Below, in pieces: positions 24,050 to 37,357 of a stretch of 64,000 nt of DNA. Numbering within the stretch: position 1 is the stretch's first letter; each line of letters opens with the position of its first letter. The stretch comes from Anagrus nilaparvatae. Lineage: Eukaryota; Arthropoda; Insecta; Hymenoptera; Mymaridae. The stretch is from the NCBI GenBank assembly GCA_022575985.1, contig JAKSXM010000228.1, positions 1 to 64,000 on the forward strand, given 5' to 3'. The position numbers and the translations under genes were made by a program. Below the pieces are notes generated by a model. The model was not told where the DNA came from. It saw nothing but the letters and a program-made list of their open reading frames with translations, and made no database searches.

Positions 24050-26039
24050 TAATTATTACCAAAAATTTAGCGAAATTCTGTTTTAGTAATACGCCCCTAT
24101 ATGCTCCATAATATCGCCCAATTAAATTTTGTTACAAAAGTCTTAACCCAAAAATTAGCTAAGAAATAAATTATGAAATCAGCATCTTCGCAGCTTTACA
24201 ATACAAAGAGGCGCAGGTATTGAAAGGCCGCGTAATTGCAGTTTTTATACTCTAAACTGGAGGACGAAAAAAAGTTTTTTAAAATTTATCTGGTTTTTAT
24301 TCTAGAAAAATATCAAAATTGGGGAACAAATTATCACTACATTTTTGGCTTAGTTTACTGTCTTCAAAGCTAGAGTACTGTATCCAGAAGGTGATATAGC
24401 TACAGGATATCAAAAAATAGTGTAAAAATCATATTTCTAAGTACCCATCAGAGTTTTATAAAGTACAAAACTAAAATTATAAACAATTTAATAAAAAAAA
24501 CGGTTGAATAGATAAATTGCTTTATTATTCAAATGCTCAGTAGTACTTAGAAAATAATTTTAGTTTCCAGCTATAATAATAAAAAGTAAAAAAAAAAAAT
24601 ATCAAATATTTTTAAACGAAAATTGGACAGCATAATCTATACATATATGATGTTTGTAAAAAAAACGTGCGCGAAAATAATATATACTTTATAGCCTAAG
24701 GGCTACTTAAAGAAAAAGAGATAAAAATATCAACTCAAAAGAGTTAAGAATAAAGATAGAAAATATTTTTAGGATTCTTACTTTTTTTTTTTTGGTGTTG
24801 ATGACCAGACACAACACACAGCGGCAGAAACCTTCAAGTCGGAATTCCTTTCATCTTTTCATCTTCGTCCTTCTTCCTTTCGAAGTTATGAGAGAATATG
24901 ATGGTTTTCTTCGCGCCTTTTTATCTTTTTCTAACACTTTATTTTTTACGATACTTGCATCTTTCTTTATTTTTTGGTCTTATATTTTGTTGCTTTAGGT
25001 GCCGCATATAAGTGTATGTGTGATCGTTTTTTGCAAAATATTTTTTTTTAATACTCTATAGGTAGTTCGTTGAAAAGACCTCGAAAAAATATAAGCGAGC
25101 TTCTTTTCTTCGATAATCGATTTTTTGGATGATGATTACGTTGTCGAATACATATGTACACTACACGTATTTATAACCAAGTCAACACGAAAAATGAGTA
25201 TATTTATTCAAATATCGCAGGTGAAAAAATGTATGTAAAAAATTTTTTTTTTTTTCAAAAAGAATCATATATTGGACTGTAATTTGTTTTTTTTTGTTGG
25301 TATATGTAAAATAATATATATTAAATAAGTTTTAAAAAAAAAATCTACATTTAATAAATATATTTTGGCAAAAAAAAAAAAATTAAATTTATAAGTTTTT
25401 TAAGATCTTTATCTTTTTTTAATGTGTTATGAAACAACTTGCTTGCTTTTATTTTTGAAATTTTTTCGCCTCTTTTTATTTTTTTAAATTATAGGTTTTA
25501 TAATCTATAAAATATCCTCATGTTGGGTTGTATTTAAGCTGAATGTTTTTTTTTTTTTTAATGGCATATGTAAATACTAAAATACTGGTAGCTAATTAAC
25601 TTTAAAATGTATTTTATTTATATTAAATATTTATATAGCGAGTAAAACATTGTATATTTAATTATTTTATTAAAATAAATTTTTATTTTTGTTAAATTTT
25701 TTGGTTTATTTGAACTTGGGTGAATTCAGAAAATATTGTGGTAAATATTAGAAATATACTTTTTGCACAATGGGGTTTAAAATGTGGTACTTTGGGCGGA
25801 TTTTTATGCACTGTGGAACTAGGAAATTGTTGAAAGACTTGAGGCATTTTTATAAAGTTACCGAAAAAAATCCTAAAAAAAAAAATAGAAAAATTAGAAA
25901 AAATTTTACTATCGAAACTTGTATCACTTGATTCACGAAGTAATGCAGTTACGTTATCAACTTTTGTGTCTATTTGTCGAAGTATTTCTCCATTTACAAC
26001 TGGTGGTGATCTAGCGGGGGTGAAGGGGTATAAATTTAA
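24050..26039. other. Intergenic stretch with one mixed-composition patch
   Basis: At 24800-24930 a pyrimidine-rich block, less AT-biased than its surroundings, could be an untranslated exon or regulatory DNA, but no coding frame is convincing. A minus-strand TATAAATA lies near 25170. The minus frame 25692-26078 (128 residues) ends in repeat sequence; its part EILRQIDTKVDNVTALLRES looks helical but I do not recognise it. Confidence 0.35.
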
Positions 26040-26255
26040 AATTTTTTCGAAACATGAACTATCGGGTACTCGATCCAAAAACCTGAGTTTTTTTGAATTT
26101 TTCTGAGTTTTAGCCTGAGAAATTTTATATTTACTCCGTACCTGCAGTCGTTTTTCGAAAAATTTTGGGTTTCACGTAAAACTTCAACCCTATCTGAAAA
26201 AATTCCGAACTTTCGACTACTTGGCTAAAAATTTACCCAAAATTCACCCCTAATA
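26040..26255. repeat. Interspersed repeat, copy 2 (pair with 19353-19512)
   Basis: It shares with copy 1 the ordered segments CTGAGAAATTTTATATTTAC, TTTTTCGAAAAATTTTGGG, CCTATCTGAAAAAA and CCGAACTTTC. It is non-coding and diverged, so it is an old dispersed repeat. Confidence 0.5.
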
Positions 26256-27465
26256 GTTGAAAATTCCTCATTCTATCTCTCCTAAGTCTAAAAACGCCAA
26301 TTTAAAAAAAAATAGTTATCAAATGTCTTAAAAAATTAGATATTAAAACTTTTGAATGCACATTAATCATAAATACCAACAAACTTACCTCTTGATAAAT
26401 TTAAATTAAAACGGCCCATACTTACACCTTAAATTATTATAATAAAAAAAATATATATATCTATTACAAATTAATGAGAATTTCATGATAAACAAAATAA
26501 ACCATATGATTATAGACCTAAAATTATAAACATCAATAATTTTATTTGACGTTTAAGCACATAAGATTAATTAATTTGAAGAAAATAAACTGCAATATAA
26601 CAAAAATATAAGAAAAAAAAGGTTACCACCCAAAATTAATATTTATGAATTTTTATTATAATTTGATATTAAACTTTTTTTTTCTTCATAAATATATGAG
26701 ATAACTCAAAGATAAAATATTTTTTTAGTATTATTATTTTACGTGCGATATTATCATATTATTTAAAAAATAAAAAAGCAAAAGTACCCTTAAAGACGTT
26801 AATTGCTGCACATGCAAAAAAAGTAATATTTTCAGTTTCATTGTATATGCGTGTTTATATACACGAGTTGAATATATCAAAGTAATGTATAAACAGCGTC
26901 AAGAAAATAATTAAAAGGATCTCAGCAAGGATATCATTTGCGATTATTCGTGTTTGACTAGTATATCAGTTATTATTATAGGTATATACCCAGAGAGAAA
27001 AAGCGGCTCTCTTTTATATGCACGTCAAAAATCTCAAAACTTGCTTTTATATAAAATAAATATACGTAAATATCTGTTTGTATTCATGTGTATTTAAGTG
27101 TGTGTATTTATATAAATTTCTGTTTTGAATCATCTATATATGTGAGCTGCTGTAAGATTCGAACCGGTTCACCGCTAATTTGCAGGTAATGGCTCTGTAT
27201 GTATTTATGAATATCTATATGTTATGAAAGCAAGTGTGTACGCCTTTTATTTGAAAAACAGTTAATTCAAACGGACTGTGTAAGTAGCACTGTATAAACG
27301 CATTTGCCTTTTCAATTTTTTATATCATGTATTTAAGAAAAACATTTATAAATAGATGTACTGTGTATGGGAATGGGGTATACAAATATTTTTTAGAAGA
27401 GCTTTGTAAGAGGTATTTGTAAAAATTCAACTAAAGTATGGTCCAGGAGTTAAGCTAACTCTTCT
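26256..27465. other. Intergenic AT-rich stretch
   Basis: No gene was recognised. A short patch at 26990-27020 (CCAGAGAGAAAAAGCGGC) and a B-box-like GGTTCGAATC (minus strand, near 27156-27165) break the AT-rich run. Confidence 0.4.
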
Positions 27466-27469
27466 AAAC

Positions 27470-27665
27470 CCCACGCCTTTTTAAAGGCTCTAAAACACGC
27501 TCACTTGGGAGCGTGTTATCTAAAAAATATCGAGTTGTATTCCTTCATCAAACATTATGCGAATGCCTTAGCAATGTTGAAAATAATTTTAAAAATTTAA
27601 TCCCAGTGGGATTTGAACCAAGGGCCCTTATGACGCGAGACAAAGGCGCTGCCGCATAAGTATTA
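27470..27665 (-). repeat. tRNA-derived SINE-like sequence
   Basis: On the minus strand 27662-27599 carries a tRNA-like head: TGCGGCAGCGCC as an A-box-like part, then TTGTCTCGCGTCATAAGG, then GGTTCAAATCCCA as the B box. Downstream a GC-containing hairpin, ACACGCTCCCAAGTGAGCGTG, and a GGCGTGGGG end form a plausible body. It cannot fold as an intact tRNA, so a SINE or tRNA pseudogene is preferred. Confidence 0.5.
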
Positions 27666-28285
27666 TTTACATTTGGGACATAGTGCAAGAATATTTTCTT
27701 CTATATTAAAGAATTTCTTCTAGTTAAGTTGAAAATCAAGAAGAAGATTATAACTTGATCTAAAAAAAATATTCTTCACAAGACTAAACATTGTAGATTA
27801 GAGTCCTTCGCGAAGGAACAACTTTTTATGCGTTTTCAAAATTTATATAAAATTGTTAAATACATTTTTTACAGCTTTCCTTACTAAAAAAAATCAACCA
27901 ATTTTAATAAAATACACATTATTCAAATAAAAAATTAAAGTCTAATAAAAATGATTGATTTTTGATATAGTAGAAATTTCCAATACGTCGGGTAGTATTA
28001 AAACCTATAAAAATATTAAAAATTATTATATCAATAAATTTTTAAAATTTCTAAAAATTTTAAAATATCTTTAAATGTTAATTTTATAAAATTTCTCGAA
28101 AGAGAAATGTCTTTTCAATACTATAAATTGAACTTTGATTATTCAATTACTTCATGCTGGAAAGTAATATCAAAATTTTATATTTTATATTTACCTAATT
28201 ATTCTTGTTGAATTTTAGAAAGTCTTCTGGTTTATATTTTTAATTCTATCATGTTAGTTTTTTGTTTTTCACCTATTTTCGCTTT
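27666..28285. other. Intergenic AT-rich stretch
   Basis: Nothing recognisable beyond homopolymers and AT-rich unique sequence. Confidence 0.45.
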
Positions 28286-28290
28286 GTGCC

Positions 28291-28808
28291 AGTCGCCAGC
28301 CATACTAATCACGGCCAAAAGTTAATTTCTTTTTCTTCTTATAAAATTCGGTCTAAAACACAATTTTGATCGAAAAAACGCCTTTTCAACCCACTGAGAA
28401 AGAAAAATTGCATTTTCTCCATGGGAGAAAAAAGTCCCAGATCGCAGTTTACCACACTCGGCTTCGCCTCGGATGTTAATTAACGTGCGATTTGGGCCAT
28501 TCAATTTTTTTTTGTTTCCTTAGTTAAAAATGTACTATTTTTGAAGATAAAAATAGGTGGTATTTATGTTTTTTGACCCGATAAACACGAATCCGAGGTT
28601 CATTTTGCGAATTTCTTGGTTAATTTTTTGTTATTAAAAAATTTTTTGCTAATTTTGCAATAATTTGTTGATAATGAAAAATTGACCGAGAAATTCGCAA
28701 AATGGACCCCAGATTCAAGTTCAGCGGGTCGAAAAACATAAATACCACCTATTTTTATCCTCGGAAAAGAAATTTAATTTTTGGCCGTGATGAGTATGGC
28801 TGGCGACT
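28291..28808. mobile_element. Composite inverted-repeat element
   Basis: The outer inverted repeats are AGTCGCCAGCCATACTAATC at left and its mirror GGCTGGCGACT at right, followed inward by GGCCAAAA / TTTTTGGCCGTGAT. An inner palindrome pairs 28549-28580 with 28725-28758 (AATAGGTGGTATTTATG and mirror). Between them a GC-rich spot, CTCGGCTTCGCCTCGG at 28457-28472, followed by CGTGCGATTTGGGCCATTC, is shared with the element at 52042-52162. The 60-residue minus frame here is a repeat shadow. Confidence 0.65.
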
Positions 28809-29522
28809 ATACTAGACAGCCATTGAGGGTCCAAGAAATCATGAAAATTGCTCGTAACGAAAACGTGTACACCAAAGGACCAAATTACATTTGAAGCATG
28901 AATCGAAGTATCTAAAAAGAGTACACATTATCCATGATGCAATTTTTACAGTCCAGTTAGTAGAAGAACATAGTCTCGCATTCATATATACCAAAATTAT
29001 AATTCACCATTTAGCTAGTTACATTTAAAATTTTTTGTACATATTTTATGATACATAAATTGTATTTATTTTTTAATATATAGATCTTATATATATTATA
29101 TATATATATATAACAAATCAGTTTTAGATGAACGCTTGATGTATTATATACCATCGCTGATCCATTTCGCTTGCGAGAATAAATAATTTTAAGAAACAAA
29201 CGAATAAAATAATAATATTTTTATCAAATGTTATAGCTGAATTCAAATTTTTGTTCAAACGAATATATTATTACATTCAAAGCACCATGAAATTAAATAT
29301 AAAATACACATATTTTATCCGTTTATGATTAAATTCAATATAAAAAAATATATCTTATTTACAAATTTTAATATAAAAATTTTTAAGAATTACCTGCACT
29401 TACCAAAACCAAATGATATGTGAGGCAGCAAATCAATTAAGTCGGTGTTATTCCAATTGATTTTCAGAGCTTACATGAAATTTCAGGCAAGTGAGTAACT
29501 TAAATAAAAATTAGGTGATATA

Positions 29523-31518
29523 CTATCGGTTTGAAAAAGATGTGAACCTCTCGTTTTTTCTTAATATTTTGGGTAAAAATAGAGATATTTTAATGAAATA
29601 AACTTTTTTTAAAAATTTGACTATATTTTTACAATTTTACCAAAGGAATATAGTTCAACTTTAATAGTTTCTGCTTTATTGCAAAAATAAGTCAAAAAAC
29701 AAGAATTTTTTGAAATTTTTTTTCACTCCGCTGCTTTGGACTTCAAAAAAGTGTCGAAAAAATCATTTTTTTTTTGCCAAATTTTTGCCACTGATAATAT
29801 AACTCTTTATTTACGCGTTGCTGTTTTAAAAATTTGAAAATATTAATTTGCAAATTTTCTGTGACCTTTGAAAGACGAGACCTTTATCTCGGCAACAAAT
29901 TGTTCGATTGGCTTCATTTTTTTTTTAATTGATAGGTCTTGATTTGTATATTACAAATTTATAATTGATTAAAATAGCGAATTTCTAGTTTTGGAGCTAA
30001 AGCAAAAAGAATCATGGCACAGGTGCAAAACTGTGCATCTATTGTTTCTAAAAAACTTTTCACACCTTCCTGCTGTTTCAAACTCCAAGAGATAGAAAAA
30101 AAATATTTCTATTGTTTTATGCTTTTTAAGACATTAACATCTGGTAAAAATATAGAAGAAAAAAATTGCCATTTTCAGAAAAGTATTCAATTTTTATAAA
30201 TATTATAAATGTATTCATTCACCTGATCACAAAGAAATTTGAATCGCAAAAATCGGCCAATAATTGGCTTCAATAGAGCATCAAGTAAAAATAGGAATCA
30301 ATTTTTATTTTGCTGATATAAGGGTTATTTTTTGGCCGATTCTCGCAATTCAAACGGCACATTAATCAGATTTTAAAGCAGAATATGAGTTGAGGCAAAA
30401 AGTAACATTTTTACAAAGATTTGTAAAATTGAAAAGAAAATTCCGAAGAATTTAGAAATAAAGGAATAATAGATACCTTACTGCGAGAAGTAAAAAAGAC
30501 TGAAAAAAAAATTATACAAATTATTTTTATTCTTATACTTTTTTCCGCGGGGTGCCTCAAAATTTTCTTTTGTTTATTTAATCTTTAAAATTTTTTTTTA
30601 GTTTTTGCAAATTTTTTTAAAAAAGATTTTTTTTTGCTTTAAAACTGAGTATACTTAAAAAAACTGATAAAAACTGATTAATGTGCAGTTTGAATGGCGT
30701 AAATTGGCCAAAAAATAACCCTTATATCAGCAAAATAAAAATTGATACCTATTTTTACTTGATGCTCTATTGAAGCCAATTATTGGCCGATTTTTGCGAT
30801 TCAAATTTCTTTGTGATCAGGTGAATGAATACATTTATAATATTTATAAAAATTGAATACTTTTCTGAAAATGGCAATTTTTTTCTTCTATTTTTTTACC
30901 AGATGTTAATGTCTTAAAAAGCATAAAACAATAGAAATATTTTTTTCTACCTCTTGGAGTTTGAAACAGCAGGAAGGTGTGAAAAGTTTTTTAGAAACAA
31001 TAGATGCACAGTTTTGCACCTGTGCCATGATTCTTTTTGCTTTAGCTCCAAAACTAGAAATTCGCTATTTTAATCAATTATAAATTAGTAATATACAAAT
31101 CAAGACCTATCAATTAAATAAAAAATGAAGCCGATCGAACAATTTGTTGCCGAGATAGAGGTCTCGTCTTTCAAAGGTCACAGAAAATTTGCAAATTAAT
31201 ATTTTCAAATTTTTAAAACAGCAACGTGTATATAAAGAGTCATATTATCAGTAGTAAAAATTTGGCCAGAAAAAAATGATTTTTTTGACACTTTTGTGAG
31301 GTCCAAAGTAGCGGAGTGAAAAAAAATTTCAAAAAATTCTTGTTTTTTGACTTATATTTGCAATAAAACAGAAACTAATAAAGTTTAACTATATTCCTTT
31401 GGTAAAATTGTAAAAGTATAGTCAAATTTTCAAAAAAATTTGTTTAATTAAAATATCTCTATTTTTACCCAAAATATTAAGAAAAAACGAGAGGTTCACA
31501 TCTTTTTCAAACCGATAG
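29523..31518. mobile_element. Long-hairpin TIR element, copy 1
   Basis: A 1996 bp near-palindrome. Ends are CTATCGGTTTGAAAAAGATG and its exact mirror, flanked by TA on both sides, as expected for a TA target-site duplication. The arms match for about 850-900 bp each (for example ATCATGGCACAGGTGCAAAA at 30011 mirrored near 31013-31032) with only 1-2 bases of net length difference. The centre, about 30380-30660, is less symmetrical. No transposase frame was seen. It is the same family as 52567-54420. Confidence 0.85.
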
Positions 31519-34500
31519 TAGGTGCTCATCTATAATAGAAACCTATGACGATAAAAAAGCAGCAAAGCGAAGAACCTTTCGTTCGCACTTGCACACTATC
31601 GAATTATGTCAATGCCAATGAAATAGTGACACTAGTGGGTGGTTGGGACATAAACTAATAGCAGATATAAAAGTCTGGATGACTGTGAGCATGGAGAAGT
31701 TAATAATTTACGTAATCTAATTCCTTAAACCTCACCGATACTTTCAACGAATGGAATTAAATTGAATGACAAAAAACGACACAAGCCATCTTGGACCTTA
31801 AGGGAGTCCCGGATTGAATAAATTAAAATGCTGGAGGTTTTTACTTGTGCTTTTTTGTCAGTACAAATCTGAAATATTGACGGTGTAAACTCAGTCAACG
31901 TTGTAATTATATGGTTTTAGAGACGGGAAGCTACTTGCTCAGGGGGACATGGGATTTTCGTTACTCTCGAGATTTATTCATATTTGAAAACTCAGGACTC
32001 TCAATGATATCGAGGTTGATGTAAGATTTTACATTTTTTTACATTAAGCATCTTTAGTTACAATGGTTAGGAATAGCATTGATGGACATGAATCACTTGC
32101 AACTATTCATAAAATTATTATTTAAATAAAAATTCTTTATTTATGTAAAATAAATAACTTAACCTTTTTCTCAAACGAAAAAAAATATTATCGATCCCAA
32201 TATATTTCAAACAAAAAAACCTATACACAAATCCCAAAAAATAAAAGTATAACGTTTGAAAAATTGCATTCTAAACAATAAAAAGTAATTTATAAAAAAA
32301 ATGTTTGTTCTGCCGAAAAAACTCGGATCATCAAATATGCATAAATGATTTATACTTTTATTCACACCTAAATTTCTATACGTAAAATACGTCCGTAATA
32401 AAATGTCTAAACTCCGCATATATAAATAATTTATTCAATAATATTTATGGTTCTCCTGTTATAGATAAAAATTGGGTGTAAGGTTTAAAATTTTTATATT
32501 AGTTTCCTTTATACTTTTGTTAAAATAAAAAATGGGCAATATTTCTTGATGAAAATAGATAATATTTTATAAAAATTTTTTTGAAGCGACCAAAAAAAGG
32601 ACCAAAATTCTATACCATACGATTTTATTTACAAGATGAAAGATAGGCTAAATACCGAAATTCGCAAGGTTTATTATTTATTTTCGTCGGTGTTATTTGC
32701 TTTACAGAAAGAAGGTGAAAAATGATTCTATAACCTGATTTAATCCTCCTATACACATAATTGACTCTTTTTAAAGAGGTTACAAAAAAAAAATTATGTA
32801 AGAATAGTAAAAAAAAAATATTAAAAATTCTTTTGAAAAAGAAGACAAATATGAAAAGGAATTTATCGATTTATAGGGTTTAAAAAGAAGTATCTTTAAG
32901 ACACTTCACACGATAATATTACATTGTAATTTTTTTTAATATTTAAATCTTTTATTACACTTTCGTTAGCATAACATAAAAAAAAAAATCAAGTTAATAC
33001 TTTAAAAATCATTAATTATTTCGTGTGTGAATGGTTTATAATATGATTTTATATATTTTTTTTCAAGGTAATCAAAAATGAAGAAGACCGACACTTTATT
33101 TTTTTAAAATATTTATATTGAAAGTAAACATAAAATATGTTAGCTCATTTATTATTTTGATCTATATAATTAAACTTGAGAACTCTTTTTTTTTTAGTGA
33201 TGGATATTGTATTTTTAGGCTAATGTTTCATGTACAAAAGCATTTTTTTAATATTTTATAATCAGAATTTTTAAGAATTTCTAAGTACAATAGAAAAATT
33301 TTAATGATTTTTTTTTTAATAATTAAGTATTATTACGTTGTTGCCTTGGATTTGTAATAAAATTAAATTGTTTTTTTAAATTAATTACAGTTAATTAATA
33401 ACGATATTATTTTTTATTGGTACAATTTTTAAGAAGATTTGTATTGACAAATTAAGTTTATAACTTAAAGGTTTACCGAAAATGTGAGAAAAAAATTTTT
33501 TTTTTATTTTTAGTAAGATTTTAATAATTAAATTTAATCTTTAATATAACTTAATTTTGCCATAATATTATCATTTATCTTTATTATACTTTATTAAAAA
33601 TACGTATTGAGTTGTTTAATATTAATCTTTTTTAAAATATTGCAAAAAATATGTTTTTATGTGACTAATACAGAAAGTGAGGAAGAGTGGGTGGAACATT
33701 GATTTTTACTGAAATTTTAACTTTAAAAAACTCCTATCATAATTTTCTATCGACGAATTTTTATAAAATATGGTACAGGCACGTATGTGGTATATCCCCT
33801 CTGGACGGTATACTATGGGCCAAGGGAATCATGGGATATCACTCCCAAAATGAAAATTTTTAGTAAAAACATTTATATTTTTTGCCTTAAATTCAAAATT
33901 ATTTATAACCAATATTGCTTCTAAATAATTTCTAAATGAGGAAATTTCAAATTTTGGTTTTTAATAAAGAATTTTAAACCATAAATTAAAAATTTACTGA
34001 AATGAATCTGTAAATATAAATTGCTTACAAAATTGATAAATTGTATTTAACAGATTATAAATGATTATAACATGTATAAATATTCATACTATTTAATAAA
34101 ATATTATATCAATTCAATACCCAATATCCAAAATTTAAATTAAAAGTAAATAATGTATTGATAGTAAACACAAAATATTTCACTGAATACTCCTTATTGA
34201 TCTTGTTAAATACTCTTATAAAACCATTTCATTTGTGAGAAAAATAATTTTATTGTTTCGTCAAATATTTGAGATATATATAGAATTCAGCAAAATACTA
34301 AGATTTTTTCTGTTTTATCGTTATTGTTTTCTTTCATTGAAAGACAATTTAAAAAGCAATTATATAGAGATTTATACAGAAAATTTTTTCATTTTTTTAA
34401 ATAGATTGATTATAATTTTATTTTTCAAATCGCTAAATTATGAAAAGAATTTCATATTTATAACAAACTCATTCAGTTTAGTTATAGGAATTTAATTTTC

Positions 34501-36734
34501 ATCTTGGGTTTAAATCTAAATTATTATTATTATTATTATTCTGTTGTAGCCCCTTCCAAAAAAAATATCTAGATAAGTGCCTGAGATAAATTCGAGATAA
34601 ATTTCTACTAAATTTATCTAAAACTGATAAATCTTGTCACGGCTTTTAGAGCTTCCCATATTTTTTGCATATACAGTAAACGAATAATTAATTTAACCAG
34701 TTTCTCAATGAATTTAATTACAAATCTACGAAATTGGTTTATTTTTTTCTTTGAATAAGACTAAATAAAGTTGAATTTTTTTAAAAAGCTTAAAAAATTA
34801 GTTAAAAATCCGTCGACGCATAACTTAATTTCTTCTAATTTCTGGATAATATACCAAAATTTCGCTTGATTTTATTGGACCTAATTTTTGATAATTTCGG
34901 AAGAACTATTGCTAGCTTTTATTGAATAACTCACATTTTTATTAACTTTTTATCAATCTTATTATACAAATCAATTTTGTTAATGGAAATGATGCTGAAT
35001 TGGTCCTCTATGCGTAATCGTTACAGACTTTACTACGAATTGAGTTATAAATATGAGTAAAGGGTAGAATTTTAAAAAATATTTCTGAATATCGATCAAT
35101 TTCCTATTACTCCAAATCATTAATACTTTTTGTAATGTACGAATATCTGAGAAAGCTTGACGACATCGTCCAAATCTATAAAATTCGTAGTCTTAAAATA
35201 TTCCAATAATTTCAAGTATCCACCAAAAACACTAGAGCTTGACTAAATTTAAGTTGAATTTAGCTTAATGAAGTCAAATTTTTTTATGAATTTGACAATT
35301 TAAGCTGAATTTTCTTTGAATTTTACTAAAATAATTCAAAAAAATATATATTTTGCCAAAAAAATATATAAGAATGGAATTTTTTGTAGAAGTTATAGAT
35401 AGTTTTTGAATTTTTTTCTGTTAATTGCTGTCTCCTTAAATTTTAAAAATCAACGAATTGAAATATTGTTGCTAGGTTATAATACTTGACTAAAACAAGA
35501 GTAATCTGTTATACAAATTGAATTTTGAAACCAAGACAAGAACTTATTAACAGAACTTGTAAAAATTTTTTAAATACCAAAATCACATAACAAAAATAAA
35601 GGTAACATGTCATAAAATATTCCAAGAAAATCATTTAAGTAAAATTCACATAATAAAAATAAAACTTCAAAAATCTTTGTTAATTACTATTCTATGAATA
35701 TAATAAAAAATTTTTTTTATAATTTAATTATATATACACATATTTGCTAAAGAAATTCTCAAAATTAAAAACCATAAAACTGACGTAACTACGTTACTAT
35801 TTATTTATTTTCTTAGACCATATTATAAAAACCTTTAATACAATAAATATGATAATTAGTTACAGGTATAAAGAATAAAAGCAGGTTGCTCGTTTTTTTT
35901 ATTATTTATTGTTACTATATATGAGACTAAAAAAAATTTTTTTATGACTTATGTCACTTCTATTTAAGCAAAGAAATTGAATAAAAAAAAAAACACAAAT
36001 CATAAAATTTCAAAAGAGTTAAATCACATTAAATAGAATTTAACTGTATAATATTTGTATTTTAAGATAAATTAATTTAATCTCTCTTTTTTATTCTTTC
36101 TTTAACATATATATGCATTATTCTACAGTATTATTACAATAAATCATATTAAAATAAATTATTATAAATATATATATCCTTTATAATCAGTGAAGACAAT
36201 TAACGTTAACCATTAAAGCTATAATAAAATAAAACAAAGACCTAGAATAATAAAAAATGGTGGTAATAATAGAAAGAAATTCAAACCGTTACATTATTGC
36301 CAATATCCTATGTATGTGATTTTCCTCTTTATTTTCTATGTATTAAATACAATTTGTTATTATGTACTTATGTTACATATATATAAATGCTTATTTGTGT
36401 TCAAAGAGAAAATGCGCAATGTTCTAAGCTTGTCATTATACTTATGCGCTCGAATTATTGTTATATGAGACTCCTCTTTTATATAAATATATATGTTATA
36501 CTCCATTTGTGAAATTTAACATTTTGTGATTTGGTCAAGTAAATTGAACAATTGGGGAACTATGGTCAAAATTAAGAAAAAACGAAGTAGTAAAAAAACA
36601 TTAAAATTTATTTCACTAATGGGTCAAGAACGTTGTATTCTTTTTTTTAATACTTGTGAAGAATATTAAAAGAAATTTATTTTTTTATTTTACATAGATC
36701 AATAAAATTTATTTAATTCTAGACATGTATAACA
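31519..36734. other. Gene-poor AT-rich stretch
   Basis: More than 5 kb without a recognisable gene. A slightly less AT-rich section lies at 31550-31960 with no open frame of interest. An ATT microsatellite is at 34520-34540. The open frames at 32207-32419 and 34235-34495 are AT-driven Phe/Ile/Tyr runs without domains. Confidence 0.5.
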
Positions 36735-37052
36735 CACTGTAAAAAATAACTCTTATATTAAAAAAAAAATTAGAAAATTTTCGAAAAATTAGTAAACTTT
36801 CGAAAAAATTTGTAAATATTCAAAAAAAATCGTATATTTACTAAAGTTAGTATATTAACAAAAAATTAGAGTATTCTCGATTTTTTTTTTTAATTCGCAA
36901 GAAAAATTGATAATTTACTATTTTTTTTCGAAAATTTACAAAAAATAGTTGTTAATTTTTATCGAATATTTACAAAATTTTTCGAAAATTTACTAATTTT
37001 TCGAAAAAATTCTATTTTTTTTGTAAATCTAAGAAAGTTACTTTTTACAGTG
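36735..37052. mobile_element. Short MITE with CACTGTAAAAA ends
   Basis: It begins CACTGTAAAAAATAACTC and ends GTTACTTTTTACAGTG. The interior is built from repeated TTCGAAAAATT-type segments in both orientations, so the whole 318 bp can fold on itself. It is non-coding. It may be distantly related to the CACTG-ended family because of its terminal bases, but the interiors differ. Confidence 0.65.
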
Positions 37053-37357
37053 CAATTAGTATAATAATAATAAAATAATTTTTTTGTTCTAAAAGAAACC
37101 TTCTGGGCCTGAAAACGCGGGGCTCAATGTTGGTAAATAAGTTTCATTTGTCTCAAAATATCATTCTATGAAAGTACTAGTTTTCCGAAATTCGTTACTA
37201 CTGCGGATCTTTTGGATCTGTTTCCTAAAAGTTGAAAAATTTTAGTTTTTAAATTTTTTGCATCAAAAAATAAAAAAATGCTATAAAAAATTAGGTACTG
37301 TGTCTTAAAGAATATTACATTACAGTATATATTTTAATAGCTTTGTATAACTCTACA

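Noticed and set aside
27120..27200. Possible tRNA gene around a GGTTCGAATC B box
   Set aside because: No cloverleaf can be drawn and no A box was found at the right distance.
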